Assembly (NCBI GenBank): GCA_030374735.1
Contig: JASCIV010000055.1
Span: 1-57,458 of the forward strand
DNA length: 57,458 nt
Source of the DNA: Gracilaria caudata
Lineage: Eukaryota > Rhodophyta > Florideophyceae > Gracilariales > Gracilariaceae
Direction: 5' to 3'
Shown here: piece by piece, positions 51,310-57,458 of the stretch
Layout: each line of letters begins with the position of its first letter
How positions within the stretch are numbered: position 1 is the stretch's first letter
Translations under genes and position numbers: made by a program
Notes under the pieces: model-generated
The model's database searches: none
What the model was told of the DNA's origin: nothing
What the model saw: the letters and a program-made list of their open reading frames with translations, nothing else

Positions 51310-51720
51310 ATAATTACGGCAGTCAAAAATTGATACAGTACAAAAATTATAATCCCACGGGAAAAAATTTAGAGTCAATTTCTAAGGCCAAGAAACATTA
51401 AAATATTACTCATTGAAGAAACAAGTTTCTAAAACATTAATGTAGTTAACTATTCTCAAAATATTGTTTTCACTACAAATTATAACCCGAATAAATATTT
51501 AACGCATTACAAAGAACCAAATCTTATTTTAAAACTTTAAAAACCCAAAGCCTAATAGTCCAAATATTCAAAAAATCAAAACCTTTAAAGTCTCATCGAA
51601 TATAAAAGAAGTAAGTCTTAACAAAAAACAAAATATGTTATTCTTTAAATTTTCGATAATTCTTTAACACATGTACCAAAAAACGAGTAAGTTGCAAGAG
51701 CAACTATGAAATAGACAAAA
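51310..51720. other. AT-rich spacer after the helicase stop
   Basis: About 400 strongly A/T-rich bases without a reading frame, on the 3' side of the Helitron coding region. It probably contains the element 3' untranslated part. I could not identify the expected terminal hairpin with confidence. Confidence 0.5.
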
Positions 51721-51726
51721 TAGTTT

Positions 51727-53519
51727 TTAATTACTATGTTGTGTTTCGATTTCAATTAGCCTTTCGTGCTCGGTTAAAAGAACATCAGTGGGTTTAAAGT
51801 ACTCGAAAGTTGACCTCGAAATTGGTTTAGTGAGAAACAAATCTTTCATTGCTCGAACTCTTGACAAAACCACGTACAGCGAAGCTCTAGATGGCAGGCC
51901 CCTGCAACCTCGAATAAATGGATATGCGATGAGGTTTTCAACTGTTTTGCCTTGCATCTTATAGGTTGTTGACGAGTACGCAGGAACAAAAGGAAGTTGC
52001 GAAACTTGAACCTTCACGTTCTCTGATTTCTTCAATTTCACGTAAACACCATCTTGGCAGTAAGGAAATACAGGAAATACGTCCTTGTATCTTGAAGGAA
52101 TGTTTGAAAATGGTCTTGGTAGTGCCTTCATAATCTCTTTAGATCTTATGAATGCAACCACAGAAAAATTAGAAGCAATGATGCAGTCTACGTTGAAAAT
52201 GTTCGCGTCATGAAATGTTGTATTAGATGGGAATTGTACTCCACTTAATTCCCCGGTAGTTCCATTAGCAATTCCAATTCCCACAGCTGAATTTTGTGAA
52301 ACACGAACTGGCATGTTTGGAAACAATGGTAGTAGTATTTGTAGTCCACCGGTTTGCATATCATGTAGGGTGAACATTGACTTGAGGAGATCTTCAGAGA
52401 TTACCATTCCATCATTGGCAGTAACGCGTGCCACACTTACAATTGGTTTGATACCAAAGCTTTGGCTTAGTTTCTCGAGCTGAAACCAGTTGACCGCCAT
52501 TCGAAACTCATTACTCCGCACAACGAGAGAAATATCTTTCCCTACTTGGCCTCTAGAAGATTTGCTCGTTCGGATTGAGAGAGAACACGAGAGTTGAGCA
52601 TCGCATGATCCTTTTCAGTGCCTTTACCGCACCGTATCCTGCGAAGATACTCAGCATATACCGGATCCTCTCTCTGTCGCATACTCTCGGTTTGAATGAC
52701 GACGTAGTTCACGTTCTGTCACGTTTCGAAACCGATTTTGTCTAATAGATGTGAACGTTTGGAAAGTGAAGGATTAACATATACAGAGTCATTTGCAACT
52801 GGGGGTATCTGGAAAAAGTCCCCACAGAACAACATCATAATGCCACCAAATGGCGTTTCCTTTTCCTTGATTCCTCTCCAAAAAAGGTCCAGGGCACCAA
52901 GAGCTTTTCTATCCAACATCGAAACTTCGTCCAAAATCAATAACTCAGTGTCTTTGTTTTCCTCTCTTATTTTGGCTGAGGGTCTCTTTCGCAAGTTATA
53001 TGCACGACCTGGGCAGAGTCCAAGGAGGGAGTGGACTGTCTTCCCATGAACCAATGATGCTGCAATTCCAATTGGAGCACAAGTTTGTACAAAGTGCCCC
53101 GCGTTCCACTTCGAAGCAAACTCCTGAATGGCAGCAATTACCCTGGACTTCCCAGTCCCTCCCTCACCGCCGAGATACATCACAAGCTCTCTACATGATG
53201 ACGTTTCCAATCTACTTGAAGTCCCAAAGAAATCACGAAAACGAAGAAGCAATTCGCTTGCGACTTTCGTGAAAGCCTTAGACTGCTTTTGGTTCAAAGT
53301 GAAATCATGACAGATCTTTTGGATAGAGGGGAAATTTTGGCAACCTTGAGGTCCCGTCTGATAATTCTCTGCAGATAATTCCACAGTTCCATCGCTTCTA
53401 CTCCTTGTGCGCACGATTTCCTCACTCAGAAGGCGCACTGTCGTTTCGAGAGTGCGATTGCATTGAAATTCTCTGTCATATCCGAAACTGGATCTGAGAG
53501 AACCCTTCTCTTCGCACAC
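51727..53519 (-). pseudogene. Helitron PIF1-type helicase part, broken
   Basis: 53519-52719 reads LNQKQSKAFTKVASELLLRF, Walker A GGEGGTGKSRVIAAI (about 53147-53173), LVHGKTVHSLLGL, the Walker B-like LLILDEVSMLDRKALGALD and MLFCGDFFQIPPV, the set that defines PIF1-family helicases. After GFET a TGA stands where a Trp codon is expected (followed in frame by QNVNYVVIQTESMRQ). A TAG and shift near 52560 lead to 51727-52521, with QLPFVPAYSSTTYKMQGKTV and ASLYVVLSRVRAMKDLFLTK, the C-terminal helicase motifs. It ends at 51727. The helicase unwinds DNA during rolling-circle transposition. Confidence 0.9.
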
Positions 53520-53602
53520 AATCGAGCCACCTCTTCCTTCAGAGTAGATGTTTTTTTTGTGGAATCATCAGAATCTTCAACTCGGAAAATATGTGGTGAC
53601 CA

Positions 53603-56600
53603 CTATGCTTTCATTTTGTTATTCCTCCGTTCATTTTGGGGAAGCGGTTCAACGGCTAAATCAGTAGCTTCAGTGCACAATGTTGCACGTGTGAAAGCAT
53701 CACGTTGGGAGTGACCTCCATCCAAAGCTACAAGAACACTCCGAACTCCTGGTTGTTCTTTCTTAGTACCATCTACATCGTATGCACCATGAACTTCGCA
53801 CTGTAATGAATGGTGGGAGTCATCATCGTTTTTCTCGTCATTCATGTCACAGAACTGCAAAAGGTCACGCTGCACGTCCTGCTCGACGATTGTGTTCCGT
53901 TTAGAGTTATAGTACTCTTGCATGTTCTCAAGTATTCTACAAGAAGCTGGGGATATTTGTCCATTTTCTTTACGAAGCCAGAACGAATTCCAGTGGGTAT
54001 CATCTCCACACCTTAATTGAGATTCCGAGCGAAATGGGTAGAACAGTATCAAAGCAATCAAACCGTACTTCTCTTGCAGCTCCGTATCATCTTTGCAACT
54101 GTTAACATCGGGAAACCTCGGGCCAACTATCTCTGGAATAACAAATGAGGATCTGCGTCTCAAGTGATACGATCCGCGAAGAGGATGACCATCGAGAAAC
54201 TGCTGCTCTACTCCAAGACATACCTCGGCGGACTTCTCAATCTTTGAAACTGAGAAACAAATTCAGTCATAGAAAGATGGGATAGCAACCTTGGGCGTAG
54301 AATGTAATCGTGGTACTGTGAAGCGCGTGCAAAACCTCCATCTTGGCAACGCACAATATTCATGTCATGAACTTCGTTGAGAACAATCGAGATTGTTTGA
54401 GCCATTAGAAATGGAGCAAAGTTGTGTGAACTGTACTGTGCGCTCTTACAGCGGAGATACAAGGCGCATATCGTGTCAGGAATCTCTAGTTTGCGTGAAA
54501 GGGAAACTGCCATCGAATTGACACGAGATCGTCCGCGAAGCATACTGTCAATAGGACTCCCTTCAGCTTCTCGATCATTTTCAATGCATTTCCAGCGATT
54601 GTACGACTCCATGATTGGTTTTGGGACACCGACATAGTCACGCTGAACCTTCGTCGCATACTTGAGACAATAGTAGAGAGCATCCGTAGTGCCGCCCATT
54701 AGAAATCGAATGTCGTGGTTAGTAGCCAGTGAAATGGATATGACATCATTATAATTGTTGACGTACTCATTATGTAGCGGGCGCCTTAGCATAAGAAAAT
54801 GGTCGTCAGTGATGTGTGTTTTGTTCGATTATTGGACGGGGAAACATATGGCGACAAGCTGTGGAGCCCGTCACACGGTTTGACTTGAAACAAGAAGGCA
54901 AATGTTTTAAATTGTGTTGCTGAGTTAGAAGAACGATTCTTGCAAGGTGTAGAGCATACAGCTTACGTTCTATTCCGTGTCGAGGTTCCATTATGGGAGG
55001 CCACACGTGCCTGTTTGGCAACAAAAAATGATCCTCAGTCACTTTGTCCGTTTCGATAGAGTTTTCTCCGAAGGGGATTCTTGTCTTTTCACCAGAACCG
55101 GGACTAAAGATGTTATGAAGCTTCTGTGTCTCCAACCTAAGTACATCACATGCTCCATATGTCTTCCCACAATTGACACAAGAAGAAGTGGCGCACAGTT
55201 CCGCATGCAAAGGGTGTAAAGCGTAGGCCTTTCTAGACACATCTGAGACTGCCTCTAAAGCGTTGCTCTCGCCACAGGCCGGGCAAGGGAGTGCATGGTT
55301 TCCCCTCGGTTCAAGTGGAATTGAGGCACATATCGCACTGTCAACAAGTTTGACCAGTCGTTCCTTACAGGGAGGACCATTCACCAAGTTTTCACACCTT
55401 GAAACAAAGTCATCATGAGTTCTGGGAAGTCCAGCAATAAAACTTGTTGAGTGCATATGAAGGGTTCCACCGCCTTGTGCTTCTATAACCCCAACAAAAG
55501 CCTTTGCGATTCCAAAGAGACCACCTCCACGAATTGGCAAACCCTTAGACTGGTTGAAGCCAATTATGCATTCAACGAACAAGTCACATATGTACTCGAA
55601 GTACTCGGGGCAGGCTACAGAGTCCTTTCTCGCTACTGATACGCGATGGGCTCGTGATGGGAGGTTTCCAGTCAGCAAGCTATTGATGGAAGTCGCTGTA
55701 ACGTTTCCGGCGATCATTGAAACATGCAGAGTTCCTACTTCACTTGGAGTTATTGTGACAAACACTGCTTCACTTTTCATGAAAGCACCCATAGAAAACG
55801 CGCGACGCCTATATGTCATTCGTTCTTCAGGTGATCCCCACATTGAAGATCGTGAGACTCTAACATGGTTGAGAAGTTTCATTGAGTTAACCCTTCCCCT
55901 ACTATCCGAATCCGTTCTTTCCACGTACCCAGGTATATAGCCAGGTCTCGGTTTCGTCATCAATCCCAGTGCGGCTACTAATTCCTCTTGACGAACCTGT
56001 CCCAATTTCTCAAACTCTCCTGGTTTATATTTCGATCGAAGTGCGGTAGATGACGATACTTTGTTTCTGCCACAAACATCAAATATAACCATAGCAAAGC
56101 AGCTATCTTGAGCAAAACGTCGGCTGGAGAGGACAAGATAATGACGACAGCACTCTTCCACAGACACAGGTATCTGTCGATCTGTTCCAGGATGACCCCT
56201 TCCGTAAGGAAAGAGGTGCGGGAATCTTAAACCAAAAAGCTCACGACAGTAGTTTGAAACAAACTCACCTCTGTTTCTGACAACTGGAAGTTTTTGTGCT
56301 GCTTGAAGAGCTTCAGTTGTTGTATCGGGGTCAGCCGTGTTATTTATACCAAATGTCTCGGTGTAATCCTTCTCAAAACTTCTACCGACCACATCGCGAT
56401 CAGAATCAACGTTCTCCATTCCCGTATTCTCATTGTTCATATCAGTTTCAGGTTGAAAGAGCTCATGTTTCTCATCTGAAACACGATACATTGGGATGCA
56501 AGAGTCATGCTCGGAATCATGTAACTGACGCAGAGCTTCCTATCGATGGTCAAGTTTGCATTCCGATAAATTTCATTGTTCTCCAAATAAAAGTGCAAAA

Positions 56601-57458
56601 GTTCCCTAACAACTTTCCACCGGGCCGTATGTTTTTCTGCAGCCATTAGTTTTTGTATCGGTGTGAGAGTTCCAGTGATCACAACTAGAAAGCTGTCGTC
56701 TTCTTCATGTAGGAGAAGAGGCAGAGAGGTCTCAATAGCGGAAGGGTTCATTCGAATCACAGAAACATGCCCCTGCAGCGACTTGTGCTTTCCACCTCGT
56801 AGCATTGTTATTTGTGCTGTTATCCTCGATAGACTGGTAAGCCGATGTTCTATGTTATTGGAGTCATCGAACTGAGAAGGTAGTAGGCCAATCTCGAAGC
56901 CATTGGCTATGGAAAACTTTGGAAGCTTCGCATTTCCCTTTAGACTTTTCTGAAAACGATTAAAAATGAACATGAATCCAGTAAATTGTCCTTCACTGCC
57001 GACTTCCAAACCGAACCGAGATAGTAATGCTCCCCTCAGAGTTGGAGTGGCAAACGAAACGTCATAAAACTCGCGAAGTTTTGGCGGCACTTTGTGACTT
57101 CCACGCAGCTTTTCGCACCATTTCTTTGCTTGCGATGCCCTTGGTTTCACTTTTTTACCATTTTTTGCCCTGCAAGAGCAGTCGCATATGGTACAAACAT
57201 TTCGTAAGGTAGAAGGAATGCTCGTACGCTGTACGACAAGATTGTATATTTCGGCCTTCTTAACATCATCAATCGGGTCAAAAGATCCATTCGCACAAAC
57301 ATCTTCAACTTCCTCCCACAATAAACAAATTCTCTCGTTGTCCACTGGACAAGTCGCCCCAAGGTACTCATCTAATTTATTTGCTGCCAGTTTATTCCTT
57401 TCGTAATACTGTTTTGAGTATGACTTCTTCCTCGGCGAGGTGGAGCAGAGCTCATGGC
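53603..57458 (-). pseudogene. Helitron N-terminal and Rep part, frameshifted
   Basis: The first frame (57456 to about 56530) has KQYYERNKLAANKLDEYLG, the Cys pair region CTICDCSC and the segment PKFSIANGFEIGLLPSQF seen upstream of Rep in many Helitrons. After a shift, 54806-56491 contains RELFGLRFPHLFPYGRGHP, RRFAQDSCFAM and the HUH motif as GGTLHMHS (codons 55451-55459). It then has a four-Cys cluster (HALPCPACGE and SCVNCGKTYG), and NLKHLPSCFKS before CRHMFPRP. A further shift leads to 54208-54792 with TTDALYYCLKYATK, the tyrosine motif needed for strand transfer. Another leads to 53603-54163 with SFVIPEIVGPRFPDV and HWNSFWLRK. The active residues survive but the frame does not. Confidence 0.88.

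Larger units (their letters stand above)
51727..57458 (-). mobile_element. Helitron, Rep-helicase coding region, runs off the window
   Basis: A rolling-circle transposon of the Helitron class on the minus strand. Order: N-terminal region, Rep with HUH and tyrosine motifs, then a PIF1-type helicase to the stop at 51727. At least four frameshifts and one nonsense codon interrupt it. The N-terminal frame is still open at the last base of the window, so the element continues beyond 57458. Confidence 0.9.

Overview
The window looks like nuclear DNA of a photosynthetic eukaryote, most probably a red alga. The evidence is a plastid-type rubredoxin with a targeting leader and a C-terminal membrane anchor, long coding regions without visible introns, mixed base composition, and a dense mix of decayed transposons of eukaryotic type (Ty3/gypsy, LINE, pogo, PIF/Harbinger-like, MULE, Helitron). 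The species assignment is inference. No rRNA, tRNA or CRISPR array was seen.

Layout. 1-8.4 kb: decayed material on both strands: an unrecognised broken ORF (691-2940 minus), a cysteine-cluster fragment, and a PIF/Harbinger transposase relic (4702-5892 plus) facing a companion ORF (5982-7003 minus). 8.84-11.29 kb: a pogo-like element with TA-flanked inverted repeats. 11.33-17.10 kb: a Ty3/gypsy element on the minus strand with both LTRs and a 5-bp target duplication; it carries a tandem duplication in RT, a changed integrase glutamate and a 0.9-kb insertion in one LTR. 17.24-24.40 kb: the only clear host-gene island, with two tandem paralogous three-pass membrane proteins (minus), a 30-base G run, plastid rubredoxin (plus) and a 762-residue disordered Ser/Pro-rich protein (plus). 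25.6-27.4 kb: LINE RNase H tails in both orientations. 27.5-29.9 kb: a Harbinger-type transposase facing a trihelix companion. 30-36.4 kb: GC-rich minisatellites, a further RNase H piece, a decayed cysteine-rich gene, an intact Myb/SANT-like ORF, another decayed gene and a DDE transposase relic. 36.66-39.61 kb: a second pogo-like element with perfect 28-bp inverted repeats.

39.65-47.04 kb is the most interesting unit. It is a MULE element with long inverted repeats (about 350-400 bp) and an 8-bp target duplication, encoding a MULE transposase. It carries a fragment of an adiponectin-receptor-like (PAQR) membrane protein that begins exactly at the inner edge of its right inverted repeat. Its left inverted repeat is split by a 2.5-kb transposon (39821-42329), and the uninterrupted right repeat serves as the empty-site reference. 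47-51.7 kb is gene-poor, with palindrome clusters, a possible small secreted protein and AT-rich DNA. 51.73-57.46 kb is a frameshifted Helitron Rep-helicase on the minus strand that runs off the window end.

Most element proteins are still recognisable but are interrupted by single nonsense codons and 1-base shifts, so the window reads as a graveyard of fairly young insertions around a small host island. Calls rest on reading motifs by eye; no database search was made.
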